Positions 30,878 through 39,489 of a stretch of DNA of 64,000 bases are shown here, in pieces. The DNA is from Paraneptunicella aestuarii (GTDB lineage: Bacteria > Pseudomonadota > Gammaproteobacteria > Enterobacterales > Alteromonadaceae). Under the pieces are notes generated by a model. That model did not search any database, had not been told where the DNA came from, and worked only from the letters and a program-made list of their open reading frames with translations. Position numbers and translations under genes: made by a program. The stretch is from NCBI RefSeq assembly GCF_019900845.1, contig NZ_CP074570.1, positions 1,178,001-1,242,000 of the forward strand, read 5' to 3'. The number at the start of each line of letters is the position of its first letter. The first letter of the stretch is position 1.

Positions 30878-32595
30878 GATTCTTTCACATGAAAAAAGCT
30901 AGTCTTACATTAGCTCGCCTGATCTTCTTGCAACACAAATGGCACACCGGGCTGTTATTGTCGTTTATCTTTTTGGTGTCGCTATTCTCCTTCATGCTGC
31001 CCTTGATGTTTAGCGTGGTTATCGAGCAAGTGTTACCGCAGCAATTACAGACGCATTTCTATTTGCTGCTGCTGATGTCTATTGCCTTGGTTATATTACG
31101 TTTCTTCCTCAATGGTGCGCAGGATTATTTGTTTTTAAGCTTGCGAACGACCATCGAGCGCCAGGTTAGTCTGGATTTTCTAACTAAAGCTATCTGGCAT
31201 TACCCGGCTACAGAATTGCAACGTGTTGGGCATATCAAGCTAGCGAATCGGCTCATGCTTTGGTTGAGCAACTTTCAGTATTTCCTTTCCGAATTTATTT
31301 TCTTCTGCGGATACGCGGTTGTTGTGTCGGTGCTGGTTTTCGTTGTGCTGTTTATGGTGCAGCCTGGGTTTGCGCTGTGGGCTTTGGCGTTTCTGGTGTT
31401 GCATTGGCTTAATTTCCACTTTCATCATCCCATCGTTAAAGCGCTGTCGGGGCAATATAACCAGGCCAAGGGCGAGCTGGCTCAGCTTTTGGGCAATAGT
31501 TTTGCGGCAAAACGCATGATTAATGTGAGCCAGAGTGAAGGGCTGTTATTGCAATCACTGGATCAGGAATTAATGGGTTTGCATAGCCAGCTTAATGGAC
31601 GGGAGCAAGCGGCAAATGCGCAAGAACTAATTCAAAACCTGCTACGCGCTATTCAATTTATGGGTTTTGTGCTGCTGGGCATGTACGGCATTGAGCAGCA
31701 ACAGTTGAGCATTGGTGAATTGCTGCTGTGTATCTTGTTGATTGGATTGGCGTATCAGCCTGTGTATCGCTTAAGTGCCGTCACCAAATCCTTGGCAGAA
31801 GCACAAAGTCAACTACAACAAATAGCTCAAGTCATTGATTGTAAAAATAATAATTCATCAGAGTCAGCCGAAGCTCTCAAGCATGAGATTGAGCTGGTGT
31901 CGGTTGCGAATGTCACGCTTGAAAACGTCACGCTACGCCGAAGCGATAAAACCTTACTAAATGCGCAATCGGCGACCTTTCAGCGCGGCAACATCTACTT
32001 GATCGAAGGTGTCAGCGGCGCAGGTAAAAGCACCTTGTTGCAGCTATTGGCGGGTGTCGTCGCACCTGATGGCGGAGCTGTTTTGTGGGATAAGGCTAAT
32101 CCTCAGCAGTTGTCTATTGCATCACAAAGCGAGCAGGTCACCTGGATGGGGCAATACAGTGGTTTTGTGGAAGGGACGATTATTGAGAACCTGACCGGTT
32201 TTGCTTCTGAGGTTGATTGGTCGCGTGTCGAAGAGGTTCTGCAACTGGCTGGGTGTGAGTTCTTGCTTAACGAGAACAGTTCTCTCGACAGAAGCAAATT
32301 GGAAACAGCGCTATCGCCAAATGCCGAGCAATTCTCAGGCGGTCAGGCGCAACGCCTAAACCTGGCAAGAGCGTTATATCAACATGCCCAGATTCGATGC
32401 TTCGATGAGCCTACTGCCAATCTCGATGTAGCAACCGAAGCCGCCATTTTTGATGCCCTGCAAAAGACCAAACAAGATTGCATCACCTTCATTGTGTCCC
32501 ACAAGCCAAGCACTCGCCGTATTGCTGATGAGGTTTTGCTACTGAACAGCGGTCAACTTCAGAAAGAGAAAACTCAGGGAGGCGTTGAACAATGA
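30874..32595 (+). CDS. ABC exporter half-transporter 2 (HlyB-like membrane plus ATPase)
   Basis: A 573-residue half-transporter with six predicted membrane segments in the first 310 residues and an ATPase domain. That domain has Walker A GVSGAGKST near residue 379, signature FSGGQAQR near 487, Walker B CFDEPTANLD and switch His in VSHK. The layout resembles type I secretion ABC proteins without the peptidase domain. It overlaps its neighbours by four bases on both sides, linking it to half-transporter 1 and the short HlyD-like gene. Both ATPase sites of the pair look canonical, unlike many heterodimers in which one is degenerate. Confidence 0.9.
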   Translation: MRFFHMKKASLTLARLIFLQHKWHTGLLLSFIFLVSLFSFMLPLMFSVVIEQVLPQQLQTHFYLLLLMSIALVILRFFLNGAQDYLFLSLRTTIERQVSLDFLTKAIWHYPATELQRVGHIKLANRLMLWLSNFQYFLSEFIFFCGYAVVVSVLVFVVLFMVQPGFALWALAFLVLHWLNFHFHHPIVKALSGQYNQAKGELAQLLGNSFAAKRMINVSQSEGLLLQSLDQELMGLHSQLNGREQAANAQELIQNLLRAIQFMGFVLLGMYGIEQQQLSIGELLLCILLIGLAYQPVYRLSAVTKSLAEAQSQLQQIAQVIDCKNNNSSESAEALKHEIELVSVANVTLENVTLRRSDKTLLNAQSATFQRGNIYLIEGVSGAGKSTLLQLLAGVVAPDGGAVLWDKANPQQLSIASQSEQVTWMGQYSGFVEGTIIENLTGFASEVDWSRVEEVLQLAGCEFLLNENSSLDRSKLETALSPNAEQFSGGQAQRLNLARALYQHAQIRCFDEPTANLDVATEAAIFDALQKTKQDCITFIVSHKPSTRRIADEVLLLNSGQLQKEKTQGGVEQ

Positions 32596-33080
32596 GTCTC
32601 ATTTTTGCAAAAGTACAGCAATGGTTTGAAGCGGATTATCAACGTTTGCATGAAGGGCAAAACCCCTTGCGAGGCTATGCGGTATTACTTGTTGCGGTGG
32701 TTTGCGCCTTAATGGTTAGCTTTTATTGGGTGCAACACCCGGTACAGGAAGTGCTACATCAATCCGGACGTGTTGTGTCCGTTAAACAGAATTCATCTGA
32801 AATTACACTCAATATTCCGCCCACTTGGGCATCCCGAATCAACCCCGGTCTGACGGTTCATTTTACCGATAACAAGGGCAATCGGATCACCTCACATATC
32901 ACAGCCTTAACGCCTGTTCTGGAAGAAAAAACGCAGGAGCCGCAATTACAGGCAACCGTGATATGTGAACCATGCGAACTGACCTTTAGTCAGTCAGTGA
33001 GTTTGCATGTGGTGACAGCCAAGCGCTCAATGTTAGACATGCTTGGTCAGACCTTTATCACCAGTAACGCTGGTAAGTGA
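32592..33080 (+). CDS. Short HlyD-like periplasmic adaptor with one membrane anchor
   Basis: A 162-residue protein with one transmembrane segment at about residues 28-47. A periplasmic beta-rich part follows, beginning QSGRVVSVKQNSSEITLNIP, which resembles the lipoyl/barrel region of membrane fusion proteins. The long coiled-coil hairpin of full adaptors (usually about 400 residues) is missing, so it probably cannot reach a TolC-type channel. It contains a CEPCE cysteine pair. The gene is coupled to the ABC genes by ATGA overlap, which supports a role in the exporter. No outer membrane channel gene is present nearby. Confidence 0.7.
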   Translation: MSLIFAKVQQWFEADYQRLHEGQNPLRGYAVLLVAVVCALMVSFYWVQHPVQEVLHQSGRVVSVKQNSSEITLNIPPTWASRINPGLTVHFTDNKGNRITSHITALTPVLEEKTQEPQLQATVICEPCELTFSQSVSLHVVTAKRSMLDMLGQTFITSNAGK

Positions 33081-33088
33081 GACAACGA

Positions 33089-33454
33089 ATGCGTGTGGAT
33101 TTGTTTAATGACCTGATGACCCGTGAAGACCATTGTCATGACGGTGAGCAATATGTGGAGTCTTATCGTGCCTTTGATCGCATGAAGGATTTGAGAACCC
33201 TGGACTTCGTGGATTTTGTGCGTATTCCACCGGGCGCGACTATCGGGCGCCATCAACATGGCGACAACTGTGAGTGGTACGTTATCACTCAGGGCACAGG
33301 CACCATGTGGTTTAAAGGTGAAGAGTTACAGGTCAAGCCCGGTGATGTATTGATGAACCCAGCTAATGGTGAACATGGGTTGGTCAACGATTCTCAGGAA
33401 GACATTCACCTGGTCGTGATCCAGTTTAGTGGAGAAGGACAAAATGAATACTGA
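33089..33454 (+). CDS. Single-domain cupin
   Basis: A small beta-barrel protein of 121 residues. Cupin motif 1 is well kept: GATIGRHQHGDNCEWYVITQG gives the His-x-His, Glu pattern spread over about residues 50-70. Motif 2 appears as NPANGEHGLVN with the last metal His. A mononuclear metal site is expected. Cupins act as epimerases, isomerases, dioxygenases or sugar sensors. In this cluster it might replace the VOC-type epimerases ValD and AcbO, which is a guess. A GTG at 33077 overlapping the previous stop is an alternative start. The 3' end overlaps the aminotransferase gene by 11 bases. Confidence 0.8.
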   Translation: MRVDLFNDLMTREDHCHDGEQYVESYRAFDRMKDLRTLDFVDFVRIPPGATIGRHQHGDNCEWYVITQGTGTMWFKGEELQVKPGDVLMNPANGEHGLVNDSQEDIHLVVIQFSGEGQNEY

Positions 33455-34727
33455 GCAAGTGCTGGATATTGAGCACCGCTTAATGAGCCCCGGCGTTTCG
33501 CAGGAAACACAACTTGCCGATGTGGTCTTTGAGCGCGGCGAAGGCAGTTATTTGTTTGATATCGAAGGCCGATCGTATCTGGATTTTGGCGCGGGGATCT
33601 TTACCCAGAATGTGGGTCATAACCACCCGCATGTGGTGAATGAAGTTAAACAACAGGTAGACAAGCTTTGGAATGTCCATGATGGTAGTACCGAAGCCCG
33701 AGCCAAGGCTTGTGTCGCTTTACATAAACATCTTCCTGACGAGCTTAGTCGAGTGGCGTTTTTTACCACCGGAGCAGAAGCGGTCGAAGCAGCAATTCGT
33801 GCTGTGTTTAGCGGTGCTCCGCCACAAAAGCAGAAGCTTGCGGCATTACGTTACGGTTTTCACGGCAAAACCCAGGGCGCACGCAGTCTGGTGCATTGGG
33901 ATATTGGTTATAGTAACGAGTCTGGCAACAGTGTGCTTGGCTACGCGGCTAACTGTTATCGCTGTCCGTTAGGGCGCACTTATCCTTCTTGCGACATGCA
34001 ATGTGCGCAACTGGTGAACCGGCATATTAGCTCCAAGCCCAATATCGCTGCATTGTTTTTCGAACCGGTGCAAGGCGCGGCTGGTGTGATTGTTCCACCA
34101 CAAGAGTATTGGAGCATGATCACTCAGGTATGCAAAGACAATGGCGTTTTGCTGGTGGCGGATGAAGTGGTGTCTGCCGGTGGTCGCACAGGACGGTTTT
34201 TAGCCAGCCAGCACTACGGCATCGAACCGGATTTGGTCGTGGGTGCCAAGGGCTTAAGTTCCGGGTTCCCCTTTTCCATGTTAGCCGGTACTGAAGCTTT
34301 AATGGGGCAAGGTGAATTTGCTGGTGCGGGTGCGACCTCTTCGACTTTTGGCGGTAACCCCATGAGCTGCACCGCCGCGTATGCCACGCTGGAAGTATTG
34401 GATAATGAGCAAGTGCTGGAATCTGTCGAAGCTAAAGGCAAGCGCCTTGGCGGCGGACTGCGGGATTTGATGCATGAACATGAAGTGATTGGCGATGTGC
34501 GAGGTATCGGCTTGCTGTGGGCGCTTGAGTTTGTGTCCTGTCGCAAGAATAAAACTCCCGCGCCAGATATCGCCGCTCAGTTTTATCAAGCTTGTATGAA
34601 AGCTGGCGTGAGAGTGTGCCTGGGCGGAAACATCGTGCGAATAGGGCCTCCACTGAATGTGAGTGATGCGGATATCGACAAAGCCTTGGCGGTGTTTGAT
34701 CAGTGTTTACAGACAATTGCATCTTAA
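33444..34727 (+). CDS. Class III PLP-dependent aminotransferase
   Basis: A 427-residue aminotransferase of the ornithine/GABA type. The core shows FTTGAEAVEAAIR, the cofactor-binding VADEVVSAGGRTGRF (Asp contacts the pyridine N), and AKGLSSGFPFSM with the Schiff-base Lys near residue 269, followed by STFGGNPMSC. All key residues are present. It carries four Cys in CYRCPLGRTYPSCDMQC (near residues 171-187), an uncommon insertion that may bind metal. In the pathway it could place the amine on a keto-cyclitol, as ValM and AcbV do in known aminocyclitol routes. The ATG at 33444 follows GGAGAAGGA. Confidence 0.9.
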   Translation: MNTEQVLDIEHRLMSPGVSQETQLADVVFERGEGSYLFDIEGRSYLDFGAGIFTQNVGHNHPHVVNEVKQQVDKLWNVHDGSTEARAKACVALHKHLPDELSRVAFFTTGAEAVEAAIRAVFSGAPPQKQKLAALRYGFHGKTQGARSLVHWDIGYSNESGNSVLGYAANCYRCPLGRTYPSCDMQCAQLVNRHISSKPNIAALFFEPVQGAAGVIVPPQEYWSMITQVCKDNGVLLVADEVVSAGGRTGRFLASQHYGIEPDLVVGAKGLSSGFPFSMLAGTEALMGQGEFAGAGATSSTFGGNPMSCTAAYATLEVLDNEQVLESVEAKGKRLGGGLRDLMHEHEVIGDVRGIGLLWALEFVSCRKNKTPAPDIAAQFYQACMKAGVRVCLGGNIVRIGPPLNVSDADIDKALAVFDQCLQTIAS

Positions 34728-34757
34728 GAAAGTAGTAACGGGCAGTATGGAGGTTAC

Positions 34758-36320
34758 GTGAGTCAGACCAAATCAGCGTTGCATGATCAGCTTTTTGACA
34801 AGGCAACATTATTGGAAGAGATGAAACGACAGCGTTGGTTCGCCCAGCAGCATATCGACATTGATTCTGTGGAGATTCTGGATTGGGTACAAATACCTCT
34901 GGATGGCGAAATACCTATTGATTATAGCTCGGCTATGCCGCCCCGGTCTTTGTACTGGCTAAAAATCAAGGTGGCGGATACCCATGTGTATTCCGTGGTG
35001 ATTGAGCGTTTGCCTGAACTGAAAGATGCTTCGTTGCACCCGGGATTTTTCCAGCAATTAAAGTTGGCAGGTGATGAAGGCTTTGTGACCCAGCAAGGCG
35101 CAGTGATCAAGCTCACCGGTGATGTTCACCAACATATTATTACCGATATGCAGGAGTTTGAGCCGGGCAGCAGTAATACCTTGATGCGTTGTGCAACGCC
35201 GCAAGGTGAATATGTGTTGAAACAATATCGCATTGTGAATCCTCGCAGTGATAATGAAGTTCGCGTGATGCAAGCCGTGTCGGAACAAGACATCACGCCC
35301 AACGTGTTAGGCGTGATTGAGTATCACAGTCGTTCTCAGTTGGATGAGCAAGGCAAGAGGCAAGGAAAGGCGCAAGTTAAATATTTGGGAATAATGACTG
35401 AACTGGTGCATGGTGAACCGATTCATCGCTTGTATAGCCAATCTATTCGACAGCTTATCGCCGACCTGAATCAAGGTGTAAAAACGCCCGATGATATTCT
35501 GCCTGAAGCAGCCAAATTACAGCCGCTGTGCTACAAAATCGGTGAGCATACCCGCTTGTTTCATCAGCATTTAAATCAATCCTATTCTCAGCAAATTGCT
35601 GCCAGTGAAGGCTTTGATGTGCAAACCTACCTGACTCGCTTTAAAGGCCGTTGGCGTCGTGTCTACCAAGCTGTAAAGCAAGATAACACTTTAACCGAAC
35701 AGGTTCGAGCTCAGGTGTTATCCCAACTACGAAAATGCGCCAAGCATATGCTGACATTGGCACACCCAGCCTTGGGCAAAACCTTGCCTGTGTCTATCGC
35801 GCACAGCGACTTGCATTTGGGGCATGTGTTTGTGGATCTGGAAGACGATTATTACTGCCGCATTATTGACCCTTCACCGATCAGTCTTGACCCCAAAGAC
35901 GCTATGTTTTCGACTCAGTTGTCCTTGATGGATGTGGTGAGCCTGCATCGTGGATTGGAATATTTCTCATTTGACGAAATTGCCGATGCCATAGGCCATT
36001 GGCAAGAGCGTGATACTAGCCTAGTCGCCGATGAATTACTTATGCAACCGGAGACGCTTCGGGCTTCTTGTCCTCATTTGTTTCCTTTGTTGAAAAACTG
36101 GAGTGGGGCGGTGGTGCGTTATCTTAACGACGGCTATCGCTTAAACCAAAGTGCCCATTCCTTGTCCATGACAGAACAGGAAGAAATCGTGTTGTATCAG
36201 GCCTTTTATTTTCATCGTCTGTTGCAAGAACTGGATTACAACTACGCCTACGGACGGCAGTTTTTCAAAATCTGTGATTTGTATTATTTGCGCACCTTAA
36301 CCGAGGAATTAAGTCTATGA
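34758..36320 (+). CDS. Maltokinase-like phosphotransferase (APH fold)
   Basis: A 520-residue kinase with the protein-kinase/aminoglycoside phosphotransferase fold. An N-terminal cap-like region contains KRQRWFAQ at residues 24-31, as in bacterial maltokinases. The ATP-binding Lys is in VLKQYR near residue 154. The catalytic loop HSDLHLGHVF near residue 350 corresponds to HGDLHLGQ of maltokinase, and the metal Asp is in IIDPSP. Maltokinase makes maltose 1-phosphate. Here an anomeric (C1) kinase for a valienol-type cyclitol 7-phosphate, the step assigned to AcbU in acarbose synthesis, is the natural proposal. GTG start with GGAGG nine bases before it; the 3' end overlaps the glycosyltransferase gene by four bases. 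Confidence 0.8.
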   Translation: MSQTKSALHDQLFDKATLLEEMKRQRWFAQQHIDIDSVEILDWVQIPLDGEIPIDYSSAMPPRSLYWLKIKVADTHVYSVVIERLPELKDASLHPGFFQQLKLAGDEGFVTQQGAVIKLTGDVHQHIITDMQEFEPGSSNTLMRCATPQGEYVLKQYRIVNPRSDNEVRVMQAVSEQDITPNVLGVIEYHSRSQLDEQGKRQGKAQVKYLGIMTELVHGEPIHRLYSQSIRQLIADLNQGVKTPDDILPEAAKLQPLCYKIGEHTRLFHQHLNQSYSQQIAASEGFDVQTYLTRFKGRWRRVYQAVKQDNTLTEQVRAQVLSQLRKCAKHMLTLAHPALGKTLPVSIAHSDLHLGHVFVDLEDDYYCRIIDPSPISLDPKDAMFSTQLSLMDVVSLHRGLEYFSFDEIADAIGHWQERDTSLVADELLMQPETLRASCPHLFPLLKNWSGAVVRYLNDGYRLNQSAHSLSMTEQEEIVLYQAFYFHRLLQELDYNYAYGRQFFKICDLYYLRTLTEELSL

Positions 36321-38353
36321 GAATACTGGAAGTGTATTTGGAATGCGGTGGTTACGACTATCAGCTTATCAAAGGTGGAATTTCCGTATACACATGGAAT
36401 TTGAGTAATGCTCTTTTACAAGTAGGTAAAGAGCAAGCATCTCCCGAGCCAGTGGAAGAGGTCGCAATTTTAACGGCGATGCATGGTCAGCAAGCCTATT
36501 TGCAAGAGAAACATGGCTTGGTAGAACTGGACTATGAACATCAATGGCAAATGCGCATTGATGCCGATCCTGCCATCTGGGGCAGTGAGTATAAAGTGGC
36601 GGGGCAACAGATAAAGCTGGATCTCACTACCAAAGCCTATCGTCTGGATAAGGGCGACGTCAGTATTTATATCCTCTCGAATCATATTCTGGATTTGTAC
36701 CCTGATACTTACTATCCGCCCTATGAAAGCAAAGGCAAAGACATTGGTTTCTTCAAGCCTTTAGTGTTTCAGGCCGAGGTGATCCACTTTATTCGTCACT
36801 ATTTTGCGGAGCAAAAATGGATTGTTCATGCTCATGAACCTTATTACCAGTATTTGATCCCGCCAGCGTTCCAGCATGACGATAGCAAGCTGGTGATCAG
36901 CACAGTACAAAGCAATATGCCAATCAATAAAAAGGTGTATTTGCCAAAAGTGATTTCCTTGTGTGAGCAATTGGATATTGCCATTGAACCTGAGCAGTTT
37001 GTCGATGATTTCCCGGCAACGCCGTTTAACCAGTGCTTGCTGGATTACTTGCCATTCACGCACTTGAATTACCCTTATCCGGATGATTACGTGAACCTTT
37101 TTGCCTTGTGCGTGGAATACAGCGACAAGGTGGATTTTCTCTCGGAAGGGCATTTGGAATTTTACAGCCAGTTTTACGGTACAGCATTCCGTCCGTTGTT
37201 TACTCAGTTACGCATTGGCGAATTAGTGGCGGCGAATCAGCACAAGTTCTTTGTGGGTGGCTGTGCGATTTCCGATAGCTGGCTACAGAAGGACTTTTCG
37301 GTTTATTCGCGAGAACAAACCTTGCAGACGTTGGGTTTAAACCCGGCACTTCCTACTTTCTTCCATAACGCTCGTTATGCGCCTAATCATAAAGGGCAAG
37401 TGGAGTTGGTGTTGGCAGTAGAGCGCTTTTTGGCAGCGGGTAATCAAGCTAATTTTATTTTGCGCTGTGTCTCGGGCAGCGGCATTCCTGATCAACGTTT
37501 CCACGAGTTGGCGACAAACTATAGCGATAAGGTGGTACTGCGCTGGGAAATGCAAGCCGAAGATGAACTGATGGCCATGGCGGCGGCGTCAGATTTTGCC
37601 TTGTTTCCCTCCAAGTTTGAGATGGATACCTTTTTGATTGCCATTGGTGAAGCCATGTTGGCGCAATGTGTGCCCATCGCATCAGAACAATTGGGTATGA
37701 AGCATTGGTGGCAGTGTGAACAGTTTAGTGAAGGCCATCCAGCAACGGGTTTTAGCGTTATTCGTTCCTTCCGGGAAGAAGATCCTGAATTGATTGAGTC
37801 TTTGCTGGTGTCCTTCGAGCAGTCTATGACGCTGTTTTCCGATCCTGTGGCATTACAAAAACAGAAAGCCTATGCCAGAGAGCATGCTCTCACATTCACC
37901 TGGCAACAATCGGCTAAACAGCATTTGGCGGTGATGAATGAGCTGGTTGCCGGTAGCACCAATAAACCTGAAAGCCAATTTTCTGAGAGTGCTTCGTTGA
38001 TTATGAGCCAGGGGGAGCTGGTCAGCACCCGCTTTGGTGTTGGCGAATTGCAAGATGATCAGCTACCTGTTTTGCATGTCTCTGCTAATCCTACCTCTGG
38101 AAATCGCATCGAATATCGTTTTGCACAAGCAGTGTCAGTGGTAGTATTTATTCCCATGGAACTTGAGGCAAAGCAACAAAGTGAACGATTCGAACGCTTA
38201 GAATTAGAGCAAATCGAGTCGGGAGTATTCGCTGCCGACGTTGCTTTTGAGCAGGTTCAGAACGTGTTTTTACTGGTGACAGTGCAAGGTGGTGATCAAT
38301 TCTGGGACGGCATGAGTGATGTTTTCCCGGTTAAACACAGGAGTCAGTCATGA
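36317..38353 (+). CDS. GlgA-like glycosyltransferase (candidate pseudo-glycosyltransferase)
   Basis: A 678-residue GT-B enzyme related to glycogen/starch synthases. The N-terminal domain has KGGISVYTWNLS (residues 19-30), the counterpart of the KTGGLADV loop that grips the nucleotide sugar. The C-terminal domain has NHKGQVEL and FPSKFEMDTFLIAIGEA near residue 430, the nucleotide-binding helix. From about 555 to the end a beta-rich extension containing QFWDGMSDVFP resembles a small carbohydrate-binding module. The acarbose enzyme AcbS is also GlgA-like. It may join an activated cyclitol to an amino sugar or amino-cyclitol. Four-base overlaps on both sides. Confidence 0.8.
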   Translation: MRILEVYLECGGYDYQLIKGGISVYTWNLSNALLQVGKEQASPEPVEEVAILTAMHGQQAYLQEKHGLVELDYEHQWQMRIDADPAIWGSEYKVAGQQIKLDLTTKAYRLDKGDVSIYILSNHILDLYPDTYYPPYESKGKDIGFFKPLVFQAEVIHFIRHYFAEQKWIVHAHEPYYQYLIPPAFQHDDSKLVISTVQSNMPINKKVYLPKVISLCEQLDIAIEPEQFVDDFPATPFNQCLLDYLPFTHLNYPYPDDYVNLFALCVEYSDKVDFLSEGHLEFYSQFYGTAFRPLFTQLRIGELVAANQHKFFVGGCAISDSWLQKDFSVYSREQTLQTLGLNPALPTFFHNARYAPNHKGQVELVLAVERFLAAGNQANFILRCVSGSGIPDQRFHELATNYSDKVVLRWEMQAEDELMAMAAASDFALFPSKFEMDTFLIAIGEAMLAQCVPIASEQLGMKHWWQCEQFSEGHPATGFSVIRSFREEDPELIESLLVSFEQSMTLFSDPVALQKQKAYAREHALTFTWQQSAKQHLAVMNELVAGSTNKPESQFSESASLIMSQGELVSTRFGVGELQDDQLPVLHVSANPTSGNRIEYRFAQAVSVVVFIPMELEAKQQSERFERLELEQIESGVFAADVAFEQVQNVFLLVTVQGGDQFWDGMSDVFPVKHRSQS

Positions 38354-39489
38354 TGTCTGGAAATGCAAATCCTATCCCGAGGTTAATGGCATTACTGTTG
38401 GCTGGTGGTAAGGGCTCTCGCTTAAAAACCCTGACCAAAGACATGCCCAAACCATTGGTTCCTTACGCGGGAACCTGTCGAATGATCGACTTTAGCCTGC
38501 GCAATTGTGTGAAATCCGGCGTGCAGGAGTTGTTGCTCATGTCGAAGCACGAAGAGCGACAAATTCACGATTACTTGCTTGAGGAATGGAAAGACAGTCT
38601 CAAGCTGCATTTTGGTTGTTACAACGATATTCACGATCAAGTGCCTGAAGAGGTGTATGCTCGTGTCACACGGTTAGAAGAAAAAGGCACAGCCGATGCG
38701 CTGATCCGCAATCAGCCTTTTATTGATCGTGACGACATCGACGATGTGTTGATCCTGCATTCCGACCATATTTACAACTTCGATTATCGCCCCATGTTTG
38801 AGCAGCACAAACGAACCGGGGCAGCGTTAACCTTGGGATTTCAGCAAATACCCAGACGTTTTGTGTCCTTATTTGGCATGACAGAATTTGATGCTGACAA
38901 TAACCTCACCGCGTTTGTTGAAAAGCCCGCCAATCCTACATCTGATTACGTTTTTACCGCCGTGTGTATTTTCGATAAAGCCGTTATGTATCGTTATCTC
39001 GATCAGATGCATAAAGAACACGGATTGGGGCTGGATATCAGCCATCACCTTATTCCAGCCATGCTTGCCAATGGTGAAGTCATCAAGGGTTTCAAGTTTG
39101 ATGATTATTGGGAAGACATCGGCACTACCGAGCGTTATTACCTCGGACATATGCGTTTATTGCACGAAACCATTGGCTTAAATCCGCCAGTGACCTTACC
39201 GGGCGCAGAGCTGATTACCTTGGCTAATGTCGGTAAATTGCAAAACGTGATTATGTCCAGAGCGCTACCGGCGAATCAATTCACCGCGAAAAACAGCGTG
39301 ATTTATCCCGGAGCCATTATTGAGCCAAATTGCTATATCAAGGATTCCGTCATTATGCCTGGAGCAACGATTTCGTCCGGGCAAGAAGTGACGGGAGCTT
39401 TGGTTGGTATATACGAAACCGAGTATTTCAGCAGTTCAATCACTGATAATCAGAGCCAGGTTGTGAGCTCTGAGGAGGCGTCTGTATGA
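38350..39489 (+). CDS. GlgC-like nucleotidyltransferase
   Basis: A 379-residue sugar-phosphate nucleotidyltransferase. The N-terminal Rossmann domain has LLAGGKGSRLKTLTKDMPKP (residues 16-35), the signature that binds NTP and metal. It continues with EKGTADAL, HSDHIYNFDY, VEKP and DYWEDIGTTERYY, all close in pattern to ADP-glucose pyrophosphorylase. A left-handed beta-helix part (GAIIEPNCYIKDSVIMPGA) ends the protein. Length is slightly below the 420 of GlgC. ValB and AcbR, which activate valienol phosphates, belong to the same family, so this probably makes an NDP-cyclitol. No GlgB or GlgP gene is present, which argues against a glycogen operon. Confidence 0.85.
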   Translation: MMSGNANPIPRLMALLLAGGKGSRLKTLTKDMPKPLVPYAGTCRMIDFSLRNCVKSGVQELLLMSKHEERQIHDYLLEEWKDSLKLHFGCYNDIHDQVPEEVYARVTRLEEKGTADALIRNQPFIDRDDIDDVLILHSDHIYNFDYRPMFEQHKRTGAALTLGFQQIPRRFVSLFGMTEFDADNNLTAFVEKPANPTSDYVFTAVCIFDKAVMYRYLDQMHKEHGLGLDISHHLIPAMLANGEVIKGFKFDDYWEDIGTTERYYLGHMRLLHETIGLNPPVTLPGAELITLANVGKLQNVIMSRALPANQFTAKNSVIYPGAIIEPNCYIKDSVIMPGATISSGQEVTGALVGIYETEYFSSSITDNQSQVVSSEEASV

